64,000 nt of DNA from Pseudomonadota bacterium (GCA_021851405.1 JAJZDW010000016.1:16087-80086); one strand, 5' to 3'; shown: positions 18,345 through 32,291, counted from the stretch's first letter. The notes: generated by a model from the sequence alone, not told the origin. Numbers and translations are program-made.

Positions 18345-21300
18345 ATGCGCCCCATCCTGGCAATGGCGACCGCTGCGCTCCTCGGCACGAGTCTGATGGC
18401 CGCGGCAGCCACCCCGGCCGTGCACAAGCCGTCAGGGCCATTTCACGGCCTGAAGTTCCGCGATCTCGGCCCGGCGGTCGCCGGCGGCCGAGTCACCAGC
18501 GTGCTCGGCGTCGCCGGCAACCCCGCGCTCTATTACGTCGGCGCCGCGGGCGGCGGGGTGTGGAAGACGCAGGACGGCGGCATGAGCTGGAAGGCGATCT
18601 TCACGCACGAGCCGACGCAGTCGATCGGCGCGATGGCCCTCGCCGGCGGCAATCCGAACTGGCTGTGGGTCGGCACCGGTGAGGCGAACCCGCGCAATGA
18701 CGTGCTGAACGGGGACGGGGTGTACTTCAGCCCCGACGGCGGCAAGACCTGGGTCGACAAAGGTCTGAACGACGCCGGCCAGATCGCCGCGATCGCGGTC
18801 GATCCGCAAAATACCAACATCGTGTTCACCTGCGCCGAGGGCAACCTCTGGAAGCGCGGCACGCAGCGCGGGGTGTTCATGAGCACCGATGACGGGGCTC
18901 ACTGGCAGCGGGTGCTGTACCTCAACGACCACACCGGCTGCAGCACCCTCGCCTTCGAACCGGGCAACCCGAAGGTGCTCATCGCCGGCATGTGGCCGCT
19001 GCAGCGGCGCGCCTGGATGCTCACCAGCGGCGGCAAGAGCGGCGGTCTGTACCGCTCCACCGACGGTGGGGTGCACTGGAAGAAACTCACCCACGGCCTG
19101 CCGGCCGGACGCATCGGTCGCAGCGCGGTCGCGTTCGCGCCGAGCCAGCCGCAGACCGTGTATGCGGTCCTGCAGGCCAAAGGGGGCGTGCTGTGGGTCT
19201 CGCACGACCTCGGCAGCCACTGGCAGAAGGTCAGCGACAACCACAACGGCGACGTACGACCGTTCTACTTCACGCAACTCGCGGTGATGCCGAACGACCC
19301 GCGGCGGCTGTTCCTGCTGTCGATGAAGATGATGGAGAGCAAGGACGGCGGCAAGCACGTGTTCTACGCCGACAAAGGCGTGCACGTCGATCACCACGCC
19401 ATCTGGATCGATCCGAGCAACCCGAACCGCATCATCCAGGGCAACGACGGCGGGGCGTACCTGTCGCTCGATGCCGGCAAGCACTGGCAGTATCTCGATA
19501 ATCTGCCGATCGAGCAGTTCTACCAGGTGGCCGCGAGCGCCACGGCCCATCCCTGGCCGTATCTGGTGTGCGGCGGTCTGCAGGACAACGACGCCTGGTG
19601 CGGTGCGAGCAGCGACTACGAGCGCGGCGGCGTGACGGGTGCACAGGACTGGTTCGATGTCGCCGGCGGCGACGGCCAGTACGTGGTCCCGGCTCCGAAT
19701 GACGCCTCGATGATCTACGCGACCACCGACGACGGCTTCGCCACCGCGCTGAACCGCACGAGCGGCCGCAAGCGCGAGATCAACCCCTACCTGCGCGATG
19801 TGCTCGCCGGGCTGCTGCTCTCGGGCAAACCGACCTACGCGCAGAAATACCGCTTCGACTGGACGACCCCGGTCGCGGTCTCACCGACCGACCCGAAGGA
19901 CGTGTACACCGCCGCGAACGTGGTGTTCCACAGCACCGATGGCGGTAAGCACTGGAGCGTCATCAGCCCGGACCTGACGCGCAACATCAAGGCCAAGCAG
20001 CAACCGAGCGGCGGACCGATCAACCTCGATATGAGCGGCGCGGAGACCTACGACACCATCCAGTCGCTCGCGCTCGCCCCGACGAATCCGAAGGTCATCT
20101 GGGTCGGAACCGACGATGGCTGGGTCTGGGTGAGCCGTGACGACGGCGCGCACTGGCACAAGGTGACGCCGCCCGGCGCCCCGCAGTGGGCCCGCGTCTA
20201 CAACGTCGAGCCCTCGCCGTTCGCGGCCGGCACGGCCTATGCGGCCTTCGACGGACACGAGATCGGCAACGATGCCCCGTACGTATTCCGCACGACGGAC
20301 TACGGCAAACACTGGACGCGCATCACCAACGGACTGCCCGACAGCAGTGTCGAGGTCGCCGCCGAGGACCCGAATCACGCCGGCCTGCTGTTCGCCGGAA
20401 CGATCTCGGCCGGTCTTTACGTCTCGTTCAACGACGGTGCGCACTGGCAGCCGCTGCACGCGAACCTGCCGCGCGGACTGTCGGTGTGGGACGTGAACTT
20501 CGCGCCGGATCATCGCGGGCTGCTGCTCGCGACCCACGGCCGGGGCATCTGGGTCCTGGACAACCTGCGCCCCCTGGAGCAGTACAGCGCCACGGCGATG
20601 CGCGCGCCGCTGCACGTGTTCAGCGCCTCGACGGGCGTGCAGCTGTATCACTCCTACACCAACGGGATCGGTCCGAGCGGCTACGTCGCGCCGAACGCGC
20701 CCACCGGGGCGATGATCAGCTACCACCTCGCCAAGGCACTGAAGCCGACGCCGGCGCAGAAGGCGGCCCATCACGGCCCGGTACGGATCGTGATCCGCGA
20801 TGCCGCCGGCACTCGGGTGACGACGCTGTATGGACCGGGTAAGGCCGGGTTCGATACCGTCGTGTGGAACCTGCGCTACAAGGGCGCCGCCAAACTCAAC
20901 CCGCCGCTCGGCTCCGCCCATGGCGGGGGTTTCGGGCCGGCCGCTCTGCCCGGCCAGTACACGGCGAGCGTGCACGCCGGGACCGCGATGCAACGCGTGA
21001 CGCTGAAAGTGCAGTCCGATCCGCGTTACACGGTCACCCTCGCCACGGATCGCGCCGACACCCGAGCCGGCCTCGCCGCACGCGAGGAGCTCTCGGCGGT
21101 CAACCGCCTGCTCAATCACGTCGCCGTCATGCGCAAGAGCCTCGCCGGCGTACTGGCGCGCGGCACCTCAGACCCGGCCTGGGGCCATCGGCACGCGGCT
21201 TTGCTGACCCAGGGCAAGGCGCTGCAGAAGACCCTGACCGCCTACCAGAACACGCTGTGGAACTCGCATACGCAGCACCATGCGGAGGAGGATTTCCTGC

Positions 21301-21569
21301 GGCACTTCTCGCACCTCCACCGCAAGGTCGACACCCTCTACGGCATGAGCGCCGGACTCTGGGGTGCCAAGCCACGCGCGCAGCTGCTCGGCCTGATCGC
21401 TGCCGACCACACGCTGATCGAGCAACTGCTCACTCGCTACGACGGCTCGGTGCTGACGCAGGTGAAGGCCTGGAACGCGGTAGCGTACGCCGAGGGCGTG
21501 GCCACGCTGCCGACCGGTTCAGCCGTGACGTTGCACACCCCGCCGGCGCTGCCGGCAACGGGGGCCTGA
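18345..21569 (+). CDS. Secreted VPS10/sortilin-like BNR (Asp-box) repeat protein
   Basis: The 1074-aa protein has a signal peptide (MRPILAMATAALLGTSLMAAAA) and a GGAG ribosome-binding site 7 nt upstream, which fixes the start. It holds about ten Asp-box repeats of the S-x-D-x-G-x-x-W type (QDGGMSW, PDGGKTW, TDDGAHW, TDGGVHW, LDAGKHW, TDYGKHW, NDGAHW and others), the signature of beta-propellers of the sortilin/VPS10 and glycosyl-hydrolase BNR families. The last 300 residues form a helical tail after the propeller. Bacterial homologues are often annotated as glycosyl hydrolases without proof. No catalytic residues can be assigned. Confidence 0.88.
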   Translation: MRPILAMATAALLGTSLMAAAATPAVHKPSGPFHGLKFRDLGPAVAGGRVTSVLGVAGNPALYYVGAAGGGVWKTQDGGMSWKAIFTHEPTQSIGAMALAGGNPNWLWVGTGEANPRNDVLNGDGVYFSPDGGKTWVDKGLNDAGQIAAIAVDPQNTNIVFTCAEGNLWKRGTQRGVFMSTDDGAHWQRVLYLNDHTGCSTLAFEPGNPKVLIAGMWPLQRRAWMLTSGGKSGGLYRSTDGGVHWKKLTHGLPAGRIGRSAVAFAPSQPQTVYAVLQAKGGVLWVSHDLGSHWQKVSDNHNGDVRPFYFTQLAVMPNDPRRLFLLSMKMMESKDGGKHVFYADKGVHVDHHAIWIDPSNPNRIIQGNDGGAYLSLDAGKHWQYLDNLPIEQFYQVAASATAHPWPYLVCGGLQDNDAWCGASSDYERGGVTGAQDWFDVAGGDGQYVVPAPNDASMIYATTDDGFATALNRTSGRKREINPYLRDVLAGLLLSGKPTYAQKYRFDWTTPVAVSPTDPKDVYTAANVVFHSTDGGKHWSVISPDLTRNIKAKQQPSGGPINLDMSGAETYDTIQSLALAPTNPKVIWVGTDDGWVWVSRDDGAHWHKVTPPGAPQWARVYNVEPSPFAAGTAYAAFDGHEIGNDAPYVFRTTDYGKHWTRITNGLPDSSVEVAAEDPNHAGLLFAGTISAGLYVSFNDGAHWQPLHANLPRGLSVWDVNFAPDHRGLLLATHGRGIWVLDNLRPLEQYSATAMRAPLHVFSASTGVQLYHSYTNGIGPSGYVAPNAPTGAMISYHLAKALKPTPAQKAAHHGPVRIVIRDAAGTRVTTLYGPGKAGFDTVVWNLRYKGAAKLNPPLGSAHGGGFGPAALPGQYTASVHAGTAMQRVTLKVQSDPRYTVTLATDRADTRAGLAAREELSAVNRLLNHVAVMRKSLAGVLARGTSDPAWGHRHAALLTQGKALQKTLTAYQNTLWNSHTQHHAEEDFLRHFSHLHRKVDTLYGMSAGLWGAKPRAQLLGLIAADHTLIEQLLTRYDGSVLTQVKAWNAVAYAEGVATLPTGSAVTLHTPPALPATGA

Positions 21570-21577
21570 GCACACGC

Positions 21578-21610
21578 GCAGGGGCGCAGCCCCGACGGCT
21601 GCGCCCCTGC
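21578..21610. terminator. Strong hairpin between convergent genes
   Basis: A perfect 14-bp stem (21578-21591 with 21597-21610) closes a 5-nt loop. It lies 8 nt after the stop of the BNR-repeat gene and 63 nt from the stop of the convergent MFS gene, so it can serve both strands. No T-run is present on either side. Confidence 0.75.
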
Positions 21611-21672
21611 GGCGGTGTGCCGCGAGCGTGCGGGGCTGAGCGGCTGCGGCGTCGCTTGACCCGTTCTGCGCC

Positions 21673-22929
21673 TCAGGCTGAGCGCAGCGCCGCCGGGTCT
21701 GTCGCGCGCCCGCGAATCCGCCGCGCCGCATAGGCCAGCACGAAGCACGCGAGCACGCACCAGCCGCTCAGCCACAGCAACTGGCGCGGCAGCGCCACCC
21801 CGCGATCGATCAGCAGGCCCGAGAGCCCCGGCCCGATCGCCGTGGAGAGCACCATGGCCGACACGATCATCGCCCGGATGCCGCCGAGATTGGCGAGGCC
21901 GTAGACCTCAGGCCAAAGCGCCCCGAGCATCGTGGACGTCAACCCATTACTGATGCCAAACAGAAACATCGACACATACACGCCCCACACCGGCGCGATC
22001 AGCCCGAGCACCGCCGAGGTCACGGCGAGCGGCGCGAGGAAGTACGGCAACAGCCGCACCGCGCCGAACCGATCGATCAGGTGTCCGCCGGCCAGACCGA
22101 ACACCACGGTAGAGAGCGACATCACCGGAAACGCCGCGGCGAAGATCAGCGGGTCGTACCCGCGCAGCGCAATCAGGTAGTCCTGATTGAAGAAGATGAC
22201 GGTCGCGATGAACGGCGGGGCGAGCGCCCCGACCTGCAGCAGATAGAACACCGGGTCGCGCAGCACCTCGGCCCGCGTCCAGCTGCGCGCGGTGCGCAGC
22301 GCACTCGCCTTCACCTCCTGCGAGTGCGGCACGCGCCCGACCCGGGTCAGCGCGAGGATCGAGGGCAGCCCCACCAGTGCGATCAACCCCGCCGAGGCGA
22401 TCCACGCGGCTCGCCAGCTGCCGCCCGCCCGATCGAGCAGCACGACGAAGACCGGCAACAGCGCAATCCCGGCCTGTTGACCTGGCAGGATCAACGCCAT
22501 GGCACGCCCGCGGTTGGCAACGAACCAGCGGCCGATTTCCGTGTACGCCGTCTCGGTCATCATCCCCTGGCCGAACAGGCGCAGCAGGTACAGCGCGCCG
22601 GTGAGCCACACGAGGTTCGGCGCCAGCACCAACAGCACACAGGCGAGCGCGAGCGCCGGCATCGTGAAGCGCACCACCTTCCAGCCCGGCATCAGATCGA
22701 GGGTCCTCCCCAGCCACGGCAGGCTGAGCGCGCTGGCGAGCGTGGCGAGCATGTACAGCCCGCCAAAGCCACCTGCCGAGAGATGAAACGTCTCGCGTAG
22801 CGCGGTGCCGGACAGGCCGATAAAAAAAGTCTGCCCGAACGAAGAAAACATCGTGAGCAGGAAGCCACCCCCGAGCCAGCGGGCGTTCTCACGCATGAAC
22901 CGCAAGGTATCGCGTCCAAAATCGATCAT
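21673..22929 (-). CDS. MFS transporter
   Basis: The 418-aa protein has 12 predicted membrane helices in the major-facilitator pattern. It has a short N-terminus, GGLYMLATLASALSLPWLGR between helices 2 and 3, a charged central loop (about 200-225), and an Arg-rich tail. Substrate is not evident. The sequence resembles oxalate/formate- or monocarboxylate-type MFS proteins only in general layout. It is a single gene, convergent with the BNR-repeat gene. Confidence 0.85.
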   Translation of the reverse strand: MIDFGRDTLRFMRENARWLGGGFLLTMFSSFGQTFFIGLSGTALRETFHLSAGGFGGLYMLATLASALSLPWLGRTLDLMPGWKVVRFTMPALALACVLLVLAPNLVWLTGALYLLRLFGQGMMTETAYTEIGRWFVANRGRAMALILPGQQAGIALLPVFVVLLDRAGGSWRAAWIASAGLIALVGLPSILALTRVGRVPHSQEVKASALRTARSWTRAEVLRDPVFYLLQVGALAPPFIATVIFFNQDYLIALRGYDPLIFAAAFPVMSLSTVVFGLAGGHLIDRFGAVRLLPYFLAPLAVTSAVLGLIAPVWGVYVSMFLFGISNGLTSTMLGALWPEVYGLANLGGIRAMIVSAMVLSTAIGPGLSGLLIDRGVALPRQLLWLSGWCVLACFVLAYAARRIRGRATDPAALRSA

Positions 22930-23206
22930 CTGGGCGGAGTGCTCGAGCGGGGGGAGGAGTCCGAGTATGACATTGATCAGCCCTCACCCGTCACGGGCGG
23001 CCGGCCTAGCCGCGCCCGCCCCCCGTCGCCCGAGGCCTCTGCGCTGCCCCGCACCGGTGCACCGTGCCCGCACCGCTCACGCTGAGCGTCGGCCCTCCCC
23101 GGGGGCCGGCCGTCGCCCGTGCGGTACGTAACTCTGCGGATCGATGTCCCCAGCGCACCGGCGTAGAAGGAAGGCCCTGCGTACCGTCACGCGAGGGTCG
23201 GCCATC

Positions 23207-23647
23207 ATGAAACGGATCATTGCGCTGTGGATTTGGGTCGCCGCGAGTGCGGCCGTGCTCACCCCCGCCGCGGCTCTGGCGCAACAGAACATGGGCGGCA
23301 CGGGGACTCTGCGCGCGCGGAGGTACGACACGCAGACCGTAGAGACCCTCCGCGGGACCATCATCGCGATCGAGAAGGTCGCTGACCACGGCCGCCGCGC
23401 CTATGGCGTTCACCTTCTCTTGAAGACCTCCGCCGGCGAAGTGTCGGTGCACCTCGGACCGAGTTGGTTCATCGCGCGTCAGCACCTGAAACTCGCGCCG
23501 CGGGAGATGATCGAGGTGACCGGATCACGGGTCACTTACGAAGGCCGGCCCGTGCTCATCGCGGCGCAGATCCGCACAGGACACCAATCCATGGTGCTGC
23601 GCGACTCGCGCGGCTTCCCGCTCTGGAGCGGCGCGCGAGCACGTTGA
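23207..23647 (+). CDS. Small secreted protein, OB-fold-like
   Basis: The 146-aa protein has a signal peptide (1-26, ending AALA). The mature part has the pattern ETLRGTIIAIEKV...GVHLLLKTSAGEVSVHLGPSWFI...MIEVTGSRV, compatible with a small beta-barrel of the OB/BOF type seen in exported stress proteins, ending LRDSRGFPLW. Function unknown. The start at 23207 is chosen for the signal peptide. The frame extends upstream without similarity. It is convergent with the DUF2891 gene. Confidence 0.65.
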   Translation: MKRIIALWIWVAASAAVLTPAAALAQQNMGGTGTLRARRYDTQTVETLRGTIIAIEKVADHGRRAYGVHLLLKTSAGEVSVHLGPSWFIARQHLKLAPREMIEVTGSRVTYEGRPVLIAAQIRTGHQSMVLRDSRGFPLWSGARAR

Positions 23648-23678
23648 GTCGGGCTGCGCCCCTGAGCGCCCCCAAGGA

Positions 23679-24704
23679 TCAGCGGCTGAACGGATCGAGG
23701 GCGAGCAGCGCGAAGCTCGCCAGCCAATGCTCCCCCATGTAATTCCCGGTGAGCTGCCCGAGTGCGCTCGCCAGGTGCGCCTCGATGCTCGCGCCCACCG
23801 TGCGGTGCAAGGGATGCTCGCCCGGCAGCGCCGCGCCGATGCGCCGCCAGCACCAGGCCCGGGAGAGATTCAACCCGTCGAGATGGGCAATCTTCCCGTC
23901 GGTCCGGTCGCTGACGGCGGCCGGCGCGAACAGCGTCGACGGCCTGCCCTGGGCCGCCTCGGGCAGAAACGCATCGAACCACGCGCCGAACGCGGCCGAG
24001 CCCAGCACTTCGGCCATCAGCGCCGCCTCGGTGAGCGCCGGGGAGAGAAACTCATCGAGCGAAGGCTCCCAGGCCTGACAGCCGCGATCCTCGCCGTACC
24101 AGCGACGGGCACTCTGCGCGCACCGTTCGGCGAACGCCCCCTGTCCGTCCGCCGCGGCATAGTCGAGCGCCAGCAACAGCGCAAAGGCGGTATTGGCGTG
24201 TGCACCGGAGCGGATCGGGTAGGTCGCCAGCGGCAGAAAGGCCGCGAACCGCTCGACGAACATCATTGCGAGCGGCGCTAGCTGCGCGGCCCAGGCGCGA
24301 CCCTCGGCACTCTCGTGGCGCACCAGCTCCCCCTGCAGCATCAGCAGCCAGGCCCAGCCGTACGGGCGCTCAAAGCCGCGACTCGCGGGCGCGCGCAGGT
24401 ACGCGCACTCGGCGGCGACCTTGGCGGGCGTGAACTGCGCATCGAACCACGCCCGGATCTGTCCGGCCACTGCCAGGGTGGGCACGCGCCGATACAGCCG
24501 CGCGAGCAGCCAGTGCGCGTGCACGCAGGAGTGCCAGTCGAAACTGCCGAAGAAGATCGGATGCAGCGCGCGCGGACCACGCACGTCGCGCTCCTCGCTC
24601 AGCACGTGATCGAGTTTGTTCGGGTATTCGCGCCCGACGTGGCCCAGCGCGATGCGCGCGAACTGCTCGGCCCGATCGGCATCGAGGATGATGGAGCGGT
24701 TCAT
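23679..24704 (-). CDS. DUF2891-family protein
   Basis: The 341-aa soluble protein is rich in Trp, His and aromatic residues, with an alpha-helical pattern like an (alpha/alpha) barrel: HPIFFGSFDWHSCVHAHWLLARL near 48-68, then LTEAALMAEVLG and AHLDGLNLSRAWCWRRI. Family: DUF2891, function not established. It starts 7 nt after the DUF979 stop as last gene of the 5-oxoproline operon, so a role in 5-oxoproline or glutathione-derivative metabolism is inferred. The start at 24704 avoids overlap with DUF979. Confidence 0.82.
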   Translation of the reverse strand: MNRSIILDADRAEQFARIALGHVGREYPNKLDHVLSEERDVRGPRALHPIFFGSFDWHSCVHAHWLLARLYRRVPTLAVAGQIRAWFDAQFTPAKVAAECAYLRAPASRGFERPYGWAWLLMLQGELVRHESAEGRAWAAQLAPLAMMFVERFAAFLPLATYPIRSGAHANTAFALLLALDYAAADGQGAFAERCAQSARRWYGEDRGCQAWEPSLDEFLSPALTEAALMAEVLGSAAFGAWFDAFLPEAAQGRPSTLFAPAAVSDRTDGKIAHLDGLNLSRAWCWRRIGAALPGEHPLHRTVGASIEAHLASALGQLTGNYMGEHWLASFALLALDPFSR

Positions 24705-24711
24705 GGCGACC

Positions 24712-25668
24712 TCAGAAGCGAAAGACGAGCACATACATCAACACGATGTTGCAGGCGAGCAGCCCGATCGCCGTCGGGATCTGCACCTTGATCACCGCAT
24801 TGCGATCCGGCAGCTCGAGCAGCACCGCCGGCACGATGTTGAAGTTCGCGGCCATCGGCGTCACGAGCGTACCGCAGAACCCCGAGAGCATGCCGATCGC
24901 ACCCATGATGGCCGGATCGCCGCCGAAGCGCTGCACGATCAGCGGCACTCCGATGGCCGCGGTCATCACCGGGAATGCCGCGAACGCATTGCCCATGACC
25001 ATCGTGAACAACGCCATGCCCAGGCAATACACCAGCACCGCTGCGAACGGGTGCCCGAGCGGCAGCCAGGTCGTCGCCACGTGACCGACCGCGCCGCCAA
25101 CGCCGGCCAGCGCGAACACCGCGCCGAGCGCCGCCAGCAACTGCGGCAGCATCAGCGCCCAACCGATCATGTCGGCGAGCCGCCGGCCCTCCTCGAGTGC
25201 CGCCTGCGGCGGTGCCTTCGCCTGCCAGAGTGCCACCAGGAGCGCCACCAGGATCCCGACGGCAAGGGCGATCAGCGTCACGTTGTTCGGGTCGGCCAAC
25301 GGCACTCCGCCGACCTCGATGCGCCCCAAGGTAAACGTGCCGATCACGGCCAGAAGCGGAATCAGCAAGGCCGGGACCAGCAGCGCATTGCCGCGCCGAG
25401 CCGCGCGCTGCGCGCGCTCCTCGGCGCTGCGCCGCTCGGTGCTGCCGCGCCCGAGCGCACCGGTGCCGCCGAGCACAATCAGCGCCACCACCAGCACCCC
25501 GTTCGCCGTATCGCCGATGCGCGAGCCGAACAGGAAACTCACGGCGAGCAGCCCCCAGAAGGCCCCGTTGCCCCAGCGGCGCGGATTGCTGCGATCGCGC
25601 ACGCTGAGCAGCGCGAATGCGCTGAACATCGCGCCGGCGAGCGCGTACACCTCGTGCAGATCGATCAG
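24712..25668 (-). CDS. DUF979-family subunit of a 5-oxoproline transporter
   Basis: The protein of about 318 aa has eight or more membrane helices. The conserved region FAAFPVMTAAIGVPLIV...GMLSGFCGTLVTPMAANFNIVPAVLLEL matches DUF979 membrane proteins, which pair with DUF969 and are linked to 5-oxoproline uptake. No ATG is available at the expected N-terminus (LIDLHEVYALAGAMF). A CTG at 25668 overlapping the DUF969 stop codon, or a GTG at 25650, would give the family-like start. The exact start is therefore uncertain. Confidence 0.8.
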   Translation of the reverse strand: MIDLHEVYALAGAMFSAFALLSVRDRSNPRRWGNGAFWGLLAVSFLFGSRIGDTANGVLVVALIVLGGTGALGRGSTERRSAEERAQRAARRGNALLVPALLIPLLAVIGTFTLGRIEVGGVPLADPNNVTLIALAVGILVALLVALWQAKAPPQAALEEGRRLADMIGWALMLPQLLAALGAVFALAGVGGAVGHVATTWLPLGHPFAAVLVYCLGMALFTMVMGNAFAAFPVMTAAIGVPLIVQRFGGDPAIMGAIGMLSGFCGTLVTPMAANFNIVPAVLLELPDRNAVIKVQIPTAIGLLACNIVLMYVLVFRF

Positions 25669-26344
25669 GGCTGCTCTCCGCCGGCGAGGCGCTTCAGCTT
25701 CGCATCGAGGCGCCAGAGCCGCACGCCGTGGATCAGAAAGGCGAGCAGCGCCGTCGGAATCGCCCACATGGAGAGCCGAAAGGGTGCGATGTCGTAGCCG
25801 CTCTGGGCGAGAAAGCCCTTGATCAGCAGGATCGAGGAGACGGCGATGAAGATATCCTCGCCGAAGAACGCCCCGACATTGTCCGCGCTGGCCGCATAGG
25901 CGCGCACCAGGTGGCGTGCAGGCCCCGAGAGCCGCCCGAGGCGGCTCTCGGCGGCGCCCTCGGCCATCGGCGCCACGATCGGACGCACCATTTGCGCCGG
26001 GCCGCCGAGGGAGGTCAGACCGAGCGCCGCGGTGAGCTGGCGCAGCGCCAGATACAACAGGAGGATCCGCCCGGCGGTCGCGGCGCGCAGCCGGCCGATC
26101 AGGGTACGAGCCCGCTCGCGCAGGCCTTCGTGCTCGAGCAGCCCGATCACCGGCAGGATCAGCCAGACCAGTGAGACGTAGCGCGTCGCATTGAACGCAT
26201 GACCGAGCGCGGCCAGCACCCGCAATGGCGCGATCCCGGCGGCCAATCCGGCCGTGAAGGCCGTGACCAGGATGACCAGCAGCGGATTGACGCCGGCGGC
26301 AAAACCGACCACCAGCACCGCGATGGCAAGCAGCGGCCAGAGGT

Positions 26345-26348
<4 letters not shown>
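25665..26348 (-). CDS. DUF969-family subunit of a 5-oxoproline transporter
   Basis: The 227-aa protein has about six membrane helices. Its conserved GLTSLGGPAQMVRPIVAPM and SADNVGAFFGEDIFIAVSSILLI stretches are characteristic of DUF969. It probably forms one permease with the DUF979 protein encoded next. Its start overlaps the 5-oxoprolinase stop by 4 nt (ATGA), which indicates translational coupling of uptake and hydrolysis. Confidence 0.85.
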
Positions 26349-29950
<3,602 letters not shown>

Positions 29951-30042
29951 CGTGGGATCTTATCAGGGCCCCCGGTACGCGTGGGGGGCGGTCCCGCGCG
30001 ATGCTAGACTCGATCGCAGCGAACTCGGACGGAGAACGGAGC

Positions 30043-30801
30043 ATGCAGATCGACTTGACGGGCACGGCGGTGCTGGTGACCGGGGCAAGCCGCGGCATCG
30101 GTGCCGCGATCGCTCGGGCCATGGCCGGGGCGGGGGCGCGCGTGGCCGTGCACTACCATCGTCAGCGCGCACCGGCCGAGGCGCTCGCGGCCGAACTGGG
30201 CACCCACGCGGAGATCTTCCAGGCCGACCTCGCGCGGCCCGAGGGGTGCGCCGGACTGTGGAACAGCGTCCGCGAGCGCTTCGGCCGCGTGCACACGGTG
30301 GTGAACAACGCCGGGATCGCCCTCTCCAGCGCGCCGGACGGCGCGCTCGATCAGTGGGTGGGGGACTGGGACGCGACGCTCGCGACCAACCTGCGCGCCC
30401 CGGGGATCCTCAGCAAGCTCGCCGTCGAGCACTTCTGCGCCCACGGCGGCGGCCGCATCATCAACATCACGTCACGCGCGGCATTTCGCGGCGATCAGCC
30501 GCACTACCTCGCCTATGCCGCCTCGAAGGCCGGTCTGGTCGCGCTCACCCGCTCGATCGCGCGCGGCTACGGCAAGGCGGGAGTGCTCGCCTTCAACGTC
30601 GCACCGGGGTTCACGCGCACCGAGATGGCCGAGGACTTCATCCGCCAGTATGGGGAGGCGTACGCGAGCTCGGACATCGCGCTCACTCGCCTCACGGAGC
30701 CGCGTGATATCGCGCCGATCGTGGTCTTTCTCGCCAGCGGCCTTGCCGATCACGCCACCGGCTGCACGATCGACGTCAACGCCGGCTCCTACGTGCACTG
30801 A
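30043..30801 (+). CDS. Short-chain dehydrogenase/reductase (FabG-like)
   Basis: The 252-aa Rossmann-fold oxidoreductase has cofactor motif TGASRGIG (about 14-21), NNAG (about 88-91), catalytic Ser-Tyr-Lys in ITSRAAF...YLAYAASKAGL, and a C-terminal VFLASGLADHATGCTIDVNAG typical of 3-oxoacyl-ACP-reductase-like SDRs. Substrate unknown. A GGAG at 30031-30034 positions the ATG at 30043. The in-frame ATG at 30001 lacks such a signal. Confidence 0.92.
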   Translation: MQIDLTGTAVLVTGASRGIGAAIARAMAGAGARVAVHYHRQRAPAEALAAELGTHAEIFQADLARPEGCAGLWNSVRERFGRVHTVVNNAGIALSSAPDGALDQWVGDWDATLATNLRAPGILSKLAVEHFCAHGGGRIINITSRAAFRGDQPHYLAYAASKAGLVALTRSIARGYGKAGVLAFNVAPGFTRTEMAEDFIRQYGEAYASSDIALTRLTEPRDIAPIVVFLASGLADHATGCTIDVNAGSYVH

Positions 30802-30848
30802 TTGCGCGCCGCCGGCCTGCCGTCCCCGGTGCGCCGCTGCGCTTCGGC

Positions 30849-32291
30849 CTACTGCTGACGGTAGCCGACGCGAAAGGCGCCCCAGTGGCGTCCGTTGACC
30901 CAGATCGGCGCCGACAGGTCCTTCATCAAGACGAACTGCCCGCCACCCATGTCGCGCCGATAGGTCTGCAGCAGAAACGGCTGGATACTGCGCGCCACCT
31001 TCTGCACGGCCCGATCCTTGAACACGCGGCGATTGCGGCAGTGCGCGGCATTCCACACCGGATCGCGGCTCGGCGGCTGACGATACTCGGGATTGTGCGT
31101 CGGGAGGTAGCCGCCGCGCGCCCAGGCGACACAAAAGATGATGCGCGGGTCGGCCCGTTGCAGCGGGTCCTGCAGCCCTGGCAGGATGCGGTCGGTGAAC
31201 TCGACGTAATCGGTAAGGTACTGCTTCGGATTGGTGCCGGGGATCTCGCGGTAGCGTTCATCGAACAGCTGCGCCTCGGTGATCTCCCCGCGCGCGATCG
31301 AGGCCTCGAACAGCTTCCCGATGCGCTGCGCGGCCTCGATGGCGAGCCGGATGATGGGCGTATCGGCGGTCTCGATGCCGCTCGCGGCGATCAGGCCGAT
31401 CAGCTCCTCGCTCACCCCGAGCAGCCGCTCGACGCGCCGGTCCGCCTGCGTGAGGTTGCTCGAGGACAACTGCACCCCCTCGGCGAGCGTGCCGAGCTCC
31501 TCCAGAGTCGCGTTGCACGACTCGAGGTTCGAGGTGGCCGCCCGCGCGATGGCATCGATCTCCCGGCGCACCGTGGCGAACGCCCCGTGCGCGCGGTTGA
31601 CGACCCCGTGCACCGCTTCGGCTCCGTGCCCGGCCTGTCCGGCGTGCCGGGCCGCATCGCCGCTCTCACCGATCAACCCCTCGATCTGCACCGTCAATGA
31701 GCGCACCGTGCTGGTGATGCGCTCGGTCGCCGCACGCGTGCCTTCGGCGAGGTTCTTCACCTCGCCGGCCACCACCGCGAATCCCCGGCCCGCCTCCCCG
31801 GCGCGCGCCGCCTCGATGCCCGCGTTCAGCGACAGCAGCCGCGTCTGCTTGGCGATGCCCTCGATGGAAGTGGACACCGAGGTGATCTCCTTCAGCACCG
31901 AACTGAATGACCCTAATCGCTCCTCGATCCGCCGCACCGCACCGGTCAGCGCCCCGATGTGCTCGAGCGCCTTGCCGAGCAGCTCGCGGGATTCGGCGAT
32001 CTCCCCGCCGGCCGCGGAGGTGGCCTGCTGCGCCTCGCGTGCCGCCCGATCGATGTCGCGATTGCCCGTGACCATCGCCTCGGTCGATTGATGCAGTTCC
32101 TCGAACTGCGCGGCCTGGCCCGAGACCCGCGTGGTGAGTTCCTCCAGCTGTGCGGCGATGTCGGCGACCTCGACGCCAAGAGAGCCGACGCGAGTGGCGA
32201 TCTCGTTCACCAACCGGCCGTTCGCGCCGGACGCGGCCGCGCCGCCGCCTGCGCTGCCATCGCCGGTCATGCCGGATACCGGAGTGGACAT
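30849..32291 (-). CDS. Soluble methyl-accepting chemotaxis protein
   Basis: The 480-aa protein has no membrane helix or signal peptide. Residues about 90-260 form the MCP signalling coiled coil, with the hairpin tip [47 protein letters not shown] in slightly diverged form. The C-terminal domain (about 300-480) has the [32 protein letters not shown] and [11 protein letters not shown] elements common to Cache-like domains of proteobacterial MCPs, here after rather than before the signalling domain. GGAGG 7 nt upstream supports the ATG at 32291. Ligand unknown. Confidence 0.85.
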   Translation of the reverse strand: MSTPVSGMTGDGSAGGGAAASGANGRLVNEIATRVGSLGVEVADIAAQLEELTTRVSGQAAQFEELHQSTEAMVTGNRDIDRAAREAQQATSAAGGEIAESRELLGKALEHIGALTGAVRRIEERLGSFSSVLKEITSVSTSIEGIAKQTRLLSLNAGIEAARAGEAGRGFAVVAGEVKNLAEGTRAATERITSTVRSLTVQIEGLIGESGDAARHAGQAGHGAEAVHGVVNRAHGAFATVRREIDAIARAATSNLESCNATLEELGTLAEGVQLSSSNLTQADRRVERLLGVSEELIGLIAASGIETADTPIIRLAIEAAQRIGKLFEASIARGEITEAQLFDERYREIPGTNPKQYLTDYVEFTDRILPGLQDPLQRADPRIIFCVAWARGGYLPTHNPEYRQPPSRDPVWNAAHCRNRRVFKDRAVQKVARSIQPFLLQTYRRDMGGGQFVLMKDLSAPIWVNGRHWGAFRVGYRQQ

